Shown: piece after piece, positions 12,701-22,237 of the stretch
Numbering within the stretch: the stretch's first letter is position 1
How the letters are laid out: every line of letters begins with the position of its first letter
Origin: Dendrophyllia cribrosa
Taxonomy: Eukaryota > Cnidaria > Anthozoa > Scleractinia > Dendrophylliidae
Length of the DNA stretch: 64,000 nt
Direction of reading: 5' to 3'
NCBI GenBank assembly: GCA_024195265.1
Contig: JAJLRJ010000013.1
Coordinates: 2,799,075 to 2,863,074, forward strand
The notes under the pieces: model-generated
What the model saw: the letters and a program-made list of their open reading frames with translations, nothing else
Databases searched by the model: none
Told to the model about the DNA's origin: nothing
Made by a program: the position numbers and the translations under genes

Positions 12701-14762
12701 ATGAGTGGCACCCCCTCCCCCCTCCCCCCTCCCCCCTCCCCCCTCCCCCCCTCCCCCCTCCCCCCCTCCCCCCCTCCCCCCTCCCCCCTCCCCCCTTACA
12801 CTCGGACAACTTCCATAAGAAACACAAGATATGTTAGAAAAACCCTTAGGGTAGCTAGACCGCCGTATCTCTGTTCATTGTAAAGCACTGGACAATACAC
12901 AGAAAAGAATAAAAACCTTTTTCGCCCGTTCTGCGGCCTCAAACCCTGATAATATAAAGACCTTTGTTTTGGTGTCAATTTTTAATATTATTTTTCTTTG
13001 TCAAATGTAGAGCAATTGTCGTTTGTTTGTGTTTGATACCGTAACACATTCGTGGAGAGAAAAAGGAAGAGGAGTACTCAGATTGAATGACATGTGTCAA
13101 TCAACGACAGAGGGCATCTTCCAATCGAGGCTAGGTAAGGTTTGAAGTGAAAATGCTGGCCCGAAGACGCCCGAAAATATCCCAAACACTTCCGAAGTTT
13201 TCCGAAAAACAAAAATCTTATTTACGGAATGCGTTTGAGGTACTGTATTCTGAAAGAGGGTGTCGAGGTTGTCTCCATTCACCTTTATCACAAGTAATCT
13301 TTTTCTTGGCGCCCAATATAAACCATAGAAACGTGTGGTCTATTGTGTTTATATGATAAATACATTTTCCATGTGGTTTACCGGTATAATAGTCAATAGT
13401 TATTGACCAGAGCGCGTGCATTATATTCAGTTATTAGAGCGGTTTTCAATTGAGTGTCGTGAAACCAAAACCAAAGTAATTACTCTGACCAATCACAACA
13501 GACGCAGACATCAATGAACCAATCAGAGCTCGAAGCAAATACATGTAGCCGGCGCCAAGCGCGGGAAAACGTGTGCAGGCAAGTGACGATTGGTTTTGGT
13601 TTTACTTCTGATTGGTCGAGAAAGTGGCGCGAGATTTATTAGCCAATCACAAAACTCAGCAATGCAAAACCAAAGCAATTGCGAAATTACTTTCGACAAA
13701 TCAATTGAAAAGCGCTTTATATAAATCCTTTTAATGTTTTTACAGTGATGCGTACTCAAGGCAGTTTACGTGTTGTCCTTAACACCAAGCTGTGGCCAAG
13801 TATGACTCTAGAAAAAGGCAACGAGAAGAGTTTACGGATAACTGCCATGGACAGCGAGAAAGATATCAAAATTTACCTTGTTATGGTGAGGAAGATTTTT
13901 AGTAATAAATGCTAATCATTAGCTGTCGTTACTTTTATCTTGTACTTATATACACTTTTAATTTTCAATTCTCTAGTTTTTTAGCTGATCATTTTTTTTT
14001 TTTGGCGATTTGAGCCAAAAATATTCTTAAAAATGTTCTTGAGGAAAGAAAAATGGCATGCAGAAATCATTATTATAAAAGTTTTGAGCGGTTTTCGCTT
14101 GAGTGTCGTAAAACCAAAACCAGAAGTAATTACTCCAGCCAATCAAAACAGACGCAGACAATCCAATGAACCAATCAGAACTCGAAGCAAATACATGTCG
14201 CCGGCGCCAAGCGCGGGAAAACGCGTGCGAGCAAGTCACGATTGGTTTTGGTTTTACTTCTGATTGGTTGAGAAAGTGGCGCGAGATTTTTTAGCCAATC
14301 ACAAAGCGTAGCAATGCAAAACGAAAGCAATTGCGAAATAACTTTCGACACTCAATTGAAAATCGCTTTATCATACAAGTTCGCAATTCTTGACATCGTA
14401 ATAAGAAACTGTTAGGTATGTCTCTAAATAACCTAATGCACGAGTTACTCTGTGTTTGTATGTTTATCTTCCAGGCCGCACCGAACGATATACAGCGACT
14501 TTGGACCGCCGTTGATCGTCGTATCCAGGCCCTTAAGCGCGGTCAAGATGGCCGTTCGAAAGAAAAATCCGCCGACCAAGACCACACTGCAGATGACGAG
14601 GACGAAAGCAAAACCGAGCCGGATGATGACCTCAAGGGGACTGAGCACGAGGATGACGATGATTCAGTTAAAGATCGTTGCGAGGTCCCGGATGAGAGCA
14701 GCAGTAACGATTCTTGTCCGACAGGGGAGGGGAGGGTAAAGGAAACGGCAGCTGACGATTAA
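726..14762 (+). CDS. RANBP3: Ran-binding protein 3 (RanBP3), 15 exons
   Basis: Nuclear Ran-binding cofactor; in known animals it helps CRM1/exportin-1 and RanGTP in nuclear export. Proposed exons: 726-738, 837-875, 1065-1138, 2182-2259, 2528-2573, 3495-3551, 4265-4354, 4701-4735, 5800-5954, 6234-6297, 7306-7402, 9925-10124, 13011-13134, 13746-13885, 14475-14762. All have GT/AG borders and compatible phases and sum to 1500 nt (499 aa plus stop); human RANBP3 is about 567 aa. Family landmarks: the APPKFTL segment in exon 3, the CLSPVKK basic stretch in exon 6 (possible NLS), NYFEQF in exon 9, the FG-type motif FVFGQNMGDRV in exon 10, VTGEEEERNVLQ opening the Ran-binding domain in exon 12, SWREKGRGVLRLND in exon 13, and LNTKLW plus LRITAMDSE in exon 14. 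The acidic D/E/S-rich tail is in exon 15. A second in-frame ATG at 711 also has good context and would add five residues. The upstream exons are less certain than the Ran-binding exons. Confidence 0.93.
1955..2125 (-). repeat. Single minus-strand copy of the 87-bp repeat family
   Basis: Lies in RANBP3 intron 3. It carries the family core on the minus strand (GGTACC-like start changed, then the shared TTTGAATGGTCAC block and the ACTCAAAAGTTAGAAC block), followed by the family flank seen at 54640-54710. It is antisense to RANBP3. Confidence 0.7.
2665..2854. mobile_element. MITE-like inverted-repeat element
   Basis: About 65-bp terminal inverted repeats beginning AAGGCTGGTTTTCACTAGCG and ending with its complement, around a short centre of about 50 bp. 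The repeated GCATAA/TTATGC motif expands differently in each arm. It lies in RANBP3 intron 5. No transposase is present. Confidence 0.85.
4419..4594. mobile_element. Foldback MITE, family copy 1
   Basis: A nearly perfect palindrome of about 175 bp starting AATAGGCCATTTTCGAGTTA, with arms of about 80 bp. It sits directly after exon 7 in RANBP3 intron 7. A second copy lies at 61573-61751, so this is a dispersed family. Confidence 0.88.
4878..5033. mobile_element. hAT-like MITE
   Basis: Terminal inverted repeats CAGGGGTGTAGCTAG and CTAGCTACGCCCCTG. The CAGGGGCGTAGCTA-type terminus is typical of hAT-derived non-autonomous elements. A short CAATG is repeated on both sides. It is 156 bp long, in RANBP3 intron 8, without coding capacity. 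Confidence 0.75.
5056..5162. repeat. Short inverted repeat
   Basis: Arms of about 35 bp beginning GGGGTCAATTTAAG with an AAAACTTTTACAAGTG block, separated by about 40 bp. Probably a small foldback element in RANBP3 intron 8. Confidence 0.75.
5363..5765. repeat. Long near-palindrome, arms about 180 bp
   Basis: The left arm contains GATTAGATATTCGGAAAGGG and GCCAAAAATCAGCAT; the right arm holds their complements in mirrored order, around a centre of only about 20 bp. The palindrome ends a few tens of bases before RANBP3 exon 9 (5800), so the intron 8 transcript could form a very long hairpin there. Confidence 0.88.
6690..7020 (+). repeat. 87-bp tandem array (three units) with element flank
   Basis: Three direct units anchored on GTACTGCYRAAGAGGTTTCA and the GGTCACACCATAGGATTTCG block, preceded by the CTCCCAAGAGTGCCAAAAAT flank seen at other copies. 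Same family as the TTAA-flanked element at 54634-55102. In RANBP3 intron 10, sense orientation. Confidence 0.88.
7487..7870. repeat. Tandem repeat, unit about 141 bp, 2.7 copies
   Basis: The anchor CCTTACCCATGGG recurs at a spacing of about 141 bp. Units are purine/G-rich with GGGAGGGG and GGGTGGTGAG tracts; the third copy is partial and diverged. It lies in RANBP3 intron 11. Confidence 0.88.
8344..8691. mobile_element. MULE-like MITE flanked by a 9-bp direct repeat
   Basis: Imperfect terminal inverted repeats of about 55-60 bp (left begins GGAAAGCACTTGAAGGGATA) bounded by the direct repeat TACAAATTA at 8335-8343 and 8692-8700. A 9-bp target duplication is typical of Mutator-like elements, so the superfamily call is inference. 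The centre holds a tRNA-like segment (separate entry). Confidence 0.82.
8460..8552 (-). other. tRNA-like (SINE-type) segment inside the MITE
   Basis: On the minus strand the sequence has an A-box-like TGGTACAGTGG and, about 50 bases later, a B-box GGTTCAATCC within a T-arm-like stem (CACAG with CTGAG). This is the internal Pol III promoter layout of a tRNA-derived SINE. The anticodon arm is not clean, so a working tRNA gene is unlikely. Confidence 0.55.
8885..8960 (+). repeat. Single diverged copy of the 107-bp unit
   Basis: Carries the TTTGAATGG, GGATTTCATTCAGACTCAAA and GTTAGAACCACC blocks of the array at 9255-9850, separated from it by inserted repeats between 8960 and 9255. Confidence 0.7.
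9116..9260. repeat. Inverted repeat with GC-rich arms
   Basis: The arms contain GGGAGAATATCGGCCC and its complement GGGCCGATATTCTCCC, with a TATGGACTTCGCTGCG/CGGTCCATA loop and AAGC/GCTT-type ends next to Lys-rich AT sequence. It interrupts the 107-bp repeat domain in RANBP3 intron 11. Confidence 0.78.
9255..9850 (+). repeat. 107-bp tandem array (five full units plus partial)
   Basis: The anchor TTTCATTTGAATGGTCACAC recurs at about 9309, 9416, 9523, 9630 and 9737. Each unit also has AGCATAATAAACAG, CCACAGGAAAGTACTGCTC and GACTCAAAAGTTAGAA. The last unit decays about 75-80 nt before RANBP3 exon 12. Sense to RANBP3. Confidence 0.95.
10156..10298. mobile_element. Palindromic MITE with a 12-bp flanking direct repeat
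   Basis: Inverted ends CCTGCATAACAGGCGTTATT and GTTATGCAGG, both followed inward by CAAGCGGGTTTT-type sequence, around a CpG-rich centre. Both flanks are ACTATCATTCTA (10144-10155 and 10299-10310). It lies 31 bp after RANBP3 exon 12. Confidence 0.8.
11440..11606 (+). repeat. Two-copy direct duplication, offset 89 bp
   Basis: A block of about 78 bp starting TGCTGGATACTATTGTGACG is repeated at 11530 with two or three mismatches, separated by GATGCGCTAAGCA-type sequence. It lies in RANBP3 intron 12. Confidence 0.88.
11715..12185. repeat. Nested inverted repeats (TTGTTGC-rich element)
   Basis: The outer ends carry TTGGGCAACAAAATTGT and, inverted, ACGATTTTGTTGCCCGTATT. Inside lies a second palindrome at 11872-11992 (CGATTTTGAGGCGTCAATAC and its complement) and a third AAATTTTCATGTTGCA pair near 12050-12115. 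Probably a composite of foldback elements in RANBP3 intron 12. Confidence 0.7.
12710..12796 (+). repeat. Polypyrimidine (CCCCCCT)n tract
   Basis: About 87 bases of C5-6 T units with no purine. The opposite strand is a long run of G-tracts able to form quadruplexes or a triplex. It lies in RANBP3 intron 12, about 215 bp before exon 13. Confidence 0.95.
13437..13718. mobile_element. CCAAT-rich MITE, copy 1
   Basis: A 280-bp element with terminal inverted repeats around AGCGGTTTTCAATTGAGTGT. Inside are several ACCAATCA/TGATTGGT motifs and a GGCGCCAAGCGCGGGAAAAC core. It ends about 27 bp before RANBP3 exon 14. Other copies are at 14085-14370 and 51571-51910. Confidence 0.9.
14085..14370. mobile_element. 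CCAAT-rich MITE, copy 2
   Basis: Same orientation and highly similar to copy 1, about 650 bp downstream and on the other side of RANBP3 exon 14. The inverted termini AGCGGTTTTCGCTTGAGTGT and CACTCAATTGAAAATCGCTT are clear. Confidence 0.9.
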
Positions 14763-15174
14763 AATTGACTTACTTCGATAATTCTGATGACGTAAAGTTC
14801 AGTCTGAAAACCAATATAATAATTATTCAGAAGTTGTGTATTGTACAACAAGGTCACAGACTGTCCACTGGCCAAGTTTCACGTCAATATAAATCTACCG
14901 AAACACAGATATGTTTGGACTTAATCCCCTGCAGACTCGGCTGCAGGCATTGTTTTCCCGCCATTTTAGTTTTGGCGGCAATTCATTACGTCACTGACAG
15001 GTAATACATTCCTAGGCCCTTACGTGCACTAATCGCTCGCCCGTGATTGTGAGAGAACGCCTGGGCGCCCGCACCGACTCTGTGTTAGTCGCCATTGCAT
15101 GTAGTACATAGCTTTTATTTCTCTTTATTGTGGTATTGCCCTGGCATATTTGCCACATATTTGTAATATCGCGA

Positions 15175-15180
15175 ATTAAA
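15175..15180 (+). promoter_or_regulatory. Candidate RANBP3 poly(A) signal ATTAAA
   Basis: ATTAAA about 410 bases after the RANBP3 stop, followed by a T/G-rich stretch as expected of a downstream element. No AATAAA occurs between the stop and this site. Confidence 0.4.
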
Positions 15181-15896
15181 GGTTATTATTTTTTGTGCCT
15201 GATAAGACGCAAAGCTTTATGCGAGTTCAATGGAAGTCTTTAAGGGTTTTTTTTAACGACTTGCGACACAACTACGAGAAAACCGCGACACGGAAATAGT
15301 GTTTGCACATGACGTCATAAAAAATAAAAAAATCTAAAGTATACATTCTACAAAGCTGTTTCTAACATGGTATGTGGATACCAGTGTTATAATCTTTCAC
15401 AAAAAGTTTCGGGTTTTAACGGTGTTTCGTTTTCGATTTATAAAGGTTGTAAATGTGTCACGTAATTCGTCACGCTATTTCAGATAAGCCGTGAAAATAA
15501 ACAAAATTGAACTAGTTGAAAGTGCCTCTTATAGTGAATACAATATTTTGTGATGAAATTTTTGGTGTTATGAAGATTTAAAGTTTTGGCCGCCATGTTG
15601 GTGTCCCTAAGTGGGACACCAAGATGGCCCGCTCCATACATTTCTTACTAAAAACGTCTATACTTATTCGCCTATAACTCTTGAATGAAATGCTCTTGCG
15701 CTTCAAAATTTGGCCCATATATATCTAGTTTTAAACTCTACAATTCCATAAACATTTTAGAATCGAAAACTGCTTCTGAATTTTGATATGACGTCAGTGA
15801 AAACACTCTATACCATAGACCACTTCGCGCTTAACGGGAATCGGAGATAATCATGGTAAACATGCCACCAAATACAGTGTTTGTATGGGGAATAGA

Positions 15897-16081
15897 CCTC
15901 TTTAGCTTGTATGTTTTGTTTTCCCAATGTAGGTCGTGATGTTTTCAAGGGAATTTGTCCTTTGTCTTTTCATAAATTATGCATACATATGCACGCGAAG
16001 AAAACAAAATTTAAAAGAAACAGTTCTCTAGGGTAACATCACATGATCTACATTGGGAAAACAAAACATACAAGCTAGAGA
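15897..16081. mobile_element. MITE-like element
   Basis: Terminal inverted repeats of about 30 bp beginning TTAGCTTGTATGTTTTGTTT, with TTCCCAATGTAG inward, and the complement at 16049-16079. Intergenic, no coding capacity. Confidence 0.82.
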
Positions 16082-17488
16082 ATTGAAATTGAAATTCTCC
16101 AATTTTCATGAATTATTAAAAAAGTAATAACAGGCAGAAGACGAACACTCATCAAATTTGAGGGAGAGAGTGATTTTACAAAACCCGTGAACAAACTTAA
16201 ACACTCATTGTCTAATGGTCAAAAGAAAGCAATCGAATTAGTATGTAATTGTCTATTTCACGGGTTATGTAATAGCCTGCGAGCAAGCTCTCGGGCTGCT
16301 TTCCCACCCCAAACCTTGCGGGCTCGTAGGCTAGTTATGTACAAATCCACTCTATAGCTGTGTTGGGAAGCCTGTAGTCACATTTTTAAGTTTTCTATTT
16401 TTCAATAAAACCCAGTCAAATTCCACCGAAATATGTGCAGACAAAACCATTTAACTGCACGCTTTCTAACATAGCTATTTCCCTTAAATTTGATCAGTGA
16501 ATTTTCTTCCTACGTAGTATCGTACGTTTGCAGCAAATTTTCTGCAAATATTTAACTATTATAGCGCGAAAGCGTGCGTGGTATCGCTAATTCTTAGCCG
16601 ACGAGGCTGATAACAAAGCACAGTTTGAAGAAGAAATATCGAGGCCGCTCCGTCATTTTTGCATTCTCTTGTCAAAATGCGAAATTTACCTCCACCGTTG
16701 GATATAGGTCATGTAGACATAGCGTATATCGATATTGGGCAGTGTATCAATGTGTTGAATTATAATCTGAAATATTCAGCTTAAAGATCCGAAAATTAGC
16801 TTTCAGATATTTCCCTTTAAATTCACTTAAATTATAAGGAAAAACAGCAGAACACCATTCCAAGCATTTTCCAAAACATCCCTGATATTTTTAGATGCAA
16901 AATTCCAGACGTCCTTGGTAAGCCTCCCCGCGCAAATTACCCCCTCCTCTCCCCTCCTCGTGCTTCTAAACAAAATCCCGCCGTCGACGCGACGTCCGTC
17001 CTTCTATACAGAAATTTAAATTTGAAAAGGGATTATCCAGCTGATATTAACACCTCGTTTATATTAAAAGACCTAGACAATTAACCAGACAGTTCGTTTG
17101 CAGACGGATTATTAACCTCGTTAGGCTAAGTAGTAAATCCAATTTATTTTGAGAATTTGCACAGCATCCGTCTTATTTACTTTGGCCATTTTTAAAGCCA
17201 CAATGTTCATTTTCGAAATTGAAAAAATGTGTTTTCTTCATCAACAACGGCATATTTTTTGCCGTACATACTGGTCCATCCCCCGAGAGGTTAAAATTGC
17301 TCCTGAAATAAACAAAGGCCAGGTCACTCAGCAGAAGAGTATCAAAACAAGACTCGGTGTATTCCCTCAATCGACTTGAAAAATTCGCTCTTGTGAAAAA
17401 CAACGTCCTTCACAGAAAAGTAACGTTTCACAGTATGAAAAATTTTAAGAGAAGAAAAATTCGTTGATTTTGGTGGTTTTTCATTGAT

Positions 17489-18847
17489 ATGGGTACTAAT
17501 ACGTCAAGTTTACGGCACACGGAAGATTTTTCTTTCTCGAATCGGGCAGCTGTGCCTAGATTGTCGGGGAGATCACATCGTTCTTTACCCTCAGAAAATC
17601 GCCATGACCACCTTTTCGACGTTGTCATTCAGCTCAAACATGAAGACAAGGACATTTATTCCTGTTTCTTTCCGAGTGATGACGACAGCGTACTTTTGAC
17701 TGCTTCTAAAGTAGAGCAAACGACTTTTTTACAGCGAAATCGCGAATTTTCATCGATAAGATTATGGGACCTTCATCGGCGGCAGATCAACACTGGGTTT
17801 TTGGCGGATTTTCCACGCTCGTTCAAATCTTGCGACTTTTCACCTGACGGGCAGTTGGTCGTATGTATTTTTAATGAAGATTCTCTCGCTTTGGTGAGAA
17901 TGCGATCGTGGAAAACAACCAGCGCCGAGGTTGTTCACATGCGGAGATTTTGGCGAAAGAGAAGGGGAGTTTTAATGTGTTGTTCCTTCTCACCGGATGG
18001 TCGTTCTCTTGTCGTGGCATCTAAATTAACCGGAGATTTAAATCATATCTGTATTATTGACATCGCCTCCAAGAAAATGGTGAGGAAAATGAAGTCGGCC
18101 ACGAATTCCAGTTCGAAAATTCGGGGGCACGCTCGCTCGTGTGTATTCTCACCCGACGGATTGTTCTTGGCCGTGTCGTGTACTTCAGGTCAACTGATTG
18201 TTTTTGATACTCAGGACTTTCACATTCATAGTAGCCTCGATTTGGACACTTCTACCTCATCCACGTGCTTGTGTCTGCCATTTCGTCACGCAAGTCGCCG
18301 ATCACTCAGTTCACACATGCAATGTTGGTACCTTTTTGACCCCCGTTATGGTCACAAATACTTAACATCATGTCTAGAAGATGGTACCATTCAGACATGG
18401 TCACTAGCTGCAGATGAACCTGGCCTTACTTGCATTCAGTTTGCTTATGCACTGCAAACGCCCTGGCAGAAGATACGATCTGCTGCCTTTTCCCCTGACG
18501 GCACAATGCTTGCGGTTGGCACATCTGATTCCAAAGTTTTAGCCCTGAATTCCGAAAGCTTGCATGTTTTGTTTGTACTCAATGCACACCTCCAACCTGA
18601 TGGCTTAAGAACTTGGTACCAGAATACAGAAGTGTCTTGTCTGGCATTTACACGCACCTGTCAACAGCTTGCTGCTGGTTACAAGGATGGGCGTGTTAGA
18701 GTTTGGCAGTTGCCGTTGATTTTAAACCTTCAACACATGTGTAGATTGGTTGTCATTAAACACGTTCCTGCACGTGAAATTCCTCAGCTGCCCCTCCCAG
18801 CTCACTTGGTCAGATATCTTTTATTCTCCCCTCTAAAACAATTCTAA
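17489..18847 (+). CDS. WD40-repeat and SOCS-box protein (WSB-like), single exon
   Basis: A 452-aa uninterrupted ORF. Recognisable WD40 blades: CDFSPDGQLVV (about 115-125), CSFSPDGRSLVVAS (165-178), CVFSPDGLFLAVSC (218-231), EDGTIQTW (297-304), AAFSPDGTMLAVGT (332-345) and CLAFTRTCQQLAAG (384-397) ending RVRVWQLP. The C-terminus (412-447) is a SOCS box: a BC-box-like LQHMCRLVV for Elongin B/C and an LPLP Cul5-type motif, followed by HLVRYLL. Proteins of this design recruit substrates to a CUL5 ubiquitin ligase; the target is unknown. The ATG is the first in frame and gives an MGTNTS start, a possible N-myristoylation signal. The C-terminal tail resembles animal WSB1/WSB2, but the blades are too diverged for a firm orthologue call. 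The lack of introns contrasts with its neighbours. Confidence 0.88.
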   Translation: MGTNTSSLRHTEDFSFSNRAAVPRLSGRSHRSLPSENRHDHLFDVVIQLKHEDKDIYSCFFPSDDDSVLLTASKVEQTTFLQRNREFSSIRLWDLHRRQINTGFLADFPRSFKSCDFSPDGQLVVCIFNEDSLALVRMRSWKTTSAEVVHMRRFWRKRRGVLMCCSFSPDGRSLVVASKLTGDLNHICIIDIASKKMVRKMKSATNSSSKIRGHARSCVFSPDGLFLAVSCTSGQLIVFDTQDFHIHSSLDLDTSTSSTCLCLPFRHASRRSLSSHMQCWYLFDPRYGHKYLTSCLEDGTIQTWSLAADEPGLTCIQFAYALQTPWQKIRSAAFSPDGTMLAVGTSDSKVLALNSESLHVLFVLNAHLQPDGLRTWYQNTEVSCLAFTRTCQQLAAGYKDGRVRVWQLPLILNLQHMCRLVVIKHVPAREIPQLPLPAHLVRYLLFSPLKQF

Positions 18848-18974
18848 TTTATCATCTAAGGCTGCTTGAAAATTGACTCTCTTTGAGCAACCATTATTGT
18901 AAGGGACCAATCCTGTTTGGAACATTTTTTGACAAGCACCATATTTAGACTCTACCATAAATGACCATCTCCCT

Positions 18975-19190
18975 TTTAACTCCCAAGAGTGCCCAAATTA
19001 TCAAAACTCAAGAAAAATCCCAAATTTCATTTTGTAATATTTTGAAAAACAAATAGTACACTGCAAAAGTACTGCTGAAGATATTTTATTTGAATGGTCA
19101 CATCATAGGATTTTATCCACAGACTTAAAAGTTAGAACCACATAACATGTCTCCATAATAGACTCTGAAGGGATTGAAAGGGTTTCAATT
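18975..19190 (+). mobile_element. Degenerate one-unit copy of the CCCTTT...AAAGGG element
   Basis: Starts CCCTTTTAACTCCCAAGAGT, holds one core unit (GTACTGCTGAAGATATTTTA and the GGTCACATCATAGGATTTTA block), and ends near TTGAAAGGGTTT. Same layout as 54634-55102, but the TTAA flanks are not intact. Confidence 0.7.
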
Positions 19191-20015
19191 ACCAATTTGG
19201 TGATTCTGAGGTTGGTCGCTTATGAAAGTGTCAACTCTACTCAAAGTGCTTAGATGCAATTGACTGTACTCAGATTTTGTGAACAGTTCGTGTTATTGCC
19301 TGGAATTTTAGCATTAACTTTAGTGTCAGTGGTAAAATTTTAATCAGTGACATTTTTCCAGAAAATGTCCATAATCCCCACAGAAGGTTAAGTTGAAACC
19401 CCTAGCTGGGGACCGCACAATTTTAATCATGTTTCTAAAGCTTTGTTACATCATTCATAGAGTTTTCACGCAGTATATGCTTCTTCTTAATAATTTTCAT
19501 GTTGATGTCAGAGTTAAAGGTTTAACCCTTTAAGCCCTAAGAGTGATCAGCATCAAATTCTCCTTGTAAAATTAATGCATTATCAATCAAAAAGGTCATG
19601 AGAATTAAGGACTGCTCACAAGATGAGTTCTCTTGATATCCAAACAATTTCTCCCCACTTCTTCTATAGGAAATGTTTAGGACTAGAAATGAGAATTTAA
19701 ATTTTGATGTTAGGGCTTAAAGGCTTAAAGCATATTTGGTAGTGGGGTATTTCTTGTTATGGAAACTTTTGTTGTTTACATTTTGGGTGGTGGTGCTGAT
19801 ATTAGGGAGCTTAAGCAGTGATGATGCCAAGAAAAACAAAAACGTCACTTAAAAAAAAATTGTTCCACTTTGTTGAGTTTGTCTAGTGTGACTGGATTCC
19901 CTCAGAGTCGGATTTTTTAGGGATGTCTTTCCAGTCGAAGTAAAGAAAGAAAAATTACCGGTAACCATTGTGTCACACGTTCTCCACAAAACCTATTAGA
20001 CGTTGTTATTTTGCA

Positions 20016-20235
20016 GGAAAGGGCAAAGAGAATTATGTACCAAACTGTAAAACACACGTGCAGACGCATTGTTTTTGCTTTTTTGTTTTTTGCTATATTT
20101 TTTTGTGCCATTCTCGCTTCCATTGCTATTGTTGTTGCTAAAGCTTCCTATTATTCAGTGTCTTTTGAGTCATTTCGTCATTTGGTGATCACAACACCAA
20201 GAAACTGCCTGGTTTGGTGTTATGCTATGGTGTAA
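20016..20235 (+). CDS. Possible terminal exon of a membrane protein
   Basis: An acceptor-like TTATTTTGCAG is followed by an open frame of 72 codons to a TAA at 20233. The frame begins with a basic segment (ERAKRIMYQ, HTCRRI) followed by a hydrophobic run (VFAFLFFAIFFCAILASIAI) of transmembrane type. No partner exon or homology was recognised, and the WD40/SOCS gene upstream already has its own stop, so it may be a chance ORF. Confidence 0.2.
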
Positions 20236-21818
20236 AAAGTTAATACATATTTTTTCAGAAGATATTTATCAATTTGTAATTATTTAATTCTATTAAAAGT
20301 GTTATTTAGCCTAAAATAGATGCCTTTCTTTTTACAACCACCACACTGTCCTTAATTTAACAGCTACATGTGCACTATGATTAAGATTTTTTATTAAACA
20401 ACAATCAAATTTTGTTTGGAACTAATAACAGTTAATTACAGTCTTCACAGTGTGTTGTAAAAGGGAAAGCATAATGTGTGGTATTAGAGGCTTAAACTAA
20501 ATGTGAAGGGTTGAAAGCAAAACATTTTGTGTGACAAATTTAGGGTTAAATCCAAATAATTTGCTCCAAATCAGCTCTATTTTGGCACAAACTGGAATCA
20601 TGTAAGAAAATTAGTTCGGTATTAAATATTTTATTTTTTAGAGCAAAAGGTTTAAATTAATGCCTTAAATCATCACACGATAGTTAAATGCATTGAACCC
20701 TTCATTTAGTGGAAGTATTTTTTTAGACCAGAAACCCATAAGTGGGTTGAAAAGTGCAACTGTCTTTTGTACGCTTCAAAACAAGCTTCCGATTATTCAA
20801 TTTGCTAAGAAGTTGTTACAGCCATATTTGGAAAATCAAGATAAAAATATTAACCAATCAATTCGCTAGAACAACTTGCTTCCAATCACGAGGGACCAAG
20901 GGGTTTCCAAATATGGTACTAAGCAAAAAATGAATATTCGGAAGCTGTGAATGCGCGTTACATGTTTCAACCCACTTATGGGTTTCTGATAAGACTTGAT
21001 AAAAGTAAAGGACATCAACTTTGGCTTAGCCTGCATGGCAGGCGTGAACGGGGAGGGGGGAGGGGGCACGAAAAAGGAGAGAAGGAGAAGGGAAGGAACA
21101 CCTGCTATAAGAACCGGGCTATTCACATTACGCCCACCAATTTCCTTGTAATTGAATTACGTCAACTGTCAATACCTTCACCAATCAGAAACTAGCACAC
21201 ACTTTTACGCATGAATGACTTCATGCTGGAATTTACTATGTTTACTGCCCAGCGCGAATTAGCCAATCAGAATTTGCGGCCGCCAGCATCCGTAGAAATG
21301 AACAAATGGGGGTCCTTATTGCAGGCGTCCTTTCCTTCTCTCCCCAGTTCCCTTCTCCCCAATGCCTGCTGCGCAGACTACTTTGGCTTTATTCTACAAA
21401 ACAAAATTTCCTGGCAAGTCAGTGCATGTATGAAAGCATGTCCAAAATACCAAAGAATTTTCACGTAAAAATTAGTCCAAGAGGGCTAATTAGCATGCAT
21501 AAAAAAGAATAATAAATTGCCCACCATTTTGGAATAAAGTGTATTATACCACCCAAAAATTATTTTCCACTCGGGCATGTACTAAAAGCTATATTTAACT
21601 ATAATAATAATTATTATTGCAGTACCGGCAATGATCGCAAGACTATTTGTATGACTTGTACTGTGCATGCAAGAGGGCTATTTATTGCATGCTATTGCGG
21701 TGCAGTGATTTGGAAATAACACTGGACCATTATTATGATTATTATTATTATTGTTAAGACTGTTCATGATGCAAGTTATTCCAAATTATGTGTACCTGTA
21801 AATTTGTATCGTGGATGA

Positions 21819-21824
21819 AATAAA
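21819..21824 (+). promoter_or_regulatory. Candidate poly(A) signal AATAAA
   Basis: AATAAA followed by a T/G-rich stretch, in sequence that looks like the end of a 3' UTR. It could end a long WD40/SOCS 3' UTR (about 3 kb) or a transcript using the possible exon at 20016-20235. Confidence 0.3.
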
Positions 21825-22237
21825 AACTTTGTTGAATTTTTTTGTCTTTAAAATACTTTTAGCACCTAAGTAAGGTGCTCTTTTTGAGGGTGAAGTTCTA
21901 AGTAAAAAAAAAAACAAGGTAATTAGGACATCTTCAGGGTTTTTTCAGGCGCTTGTTTCACCCACCAAGAGCGACAGAAAGCACGTTAAAAAAACCTCGT
22001 TTCTTCAGGGATCGAAACAAATGCCGCGACAGTCAAATTTTCGTGCTGGCAAATGCCACGAACCGAGCTGAATAATTTTGACATTATTTTTTTAATAAGC
22101 CAGTATCAGGCTCCTAAATATGTGAATACAGAGGTAATCTTTATCCTTATGCAGGGCCTTGATCCTTATGCTTTTAAATTTTATGCTAAATTTATACTGT
22201 CAGACGGCCAATTATATAGCCGAAAAACCTAACTTAA

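Larger units (their letters stand above)
14763..17488. other. Intergenic region between RANBP3 and the WD40/SOCS gene
   Basis: 2.7 kb without a supported gene. It holds the RANBP3 3' UTR with an ATTAAA at 15175, a GGTGTCC/GGGACACC hairpin near 15598-15622, an inverted-repeat element at 15897-16081, a GCCTGCGAGCAAGCTC repeat fragment near 16275, and a CpG-containing stretch around 16920-17000. The last 300 bases should contain the promoter of the next gene; no TATA box is convincing. Confidence 0.6.
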
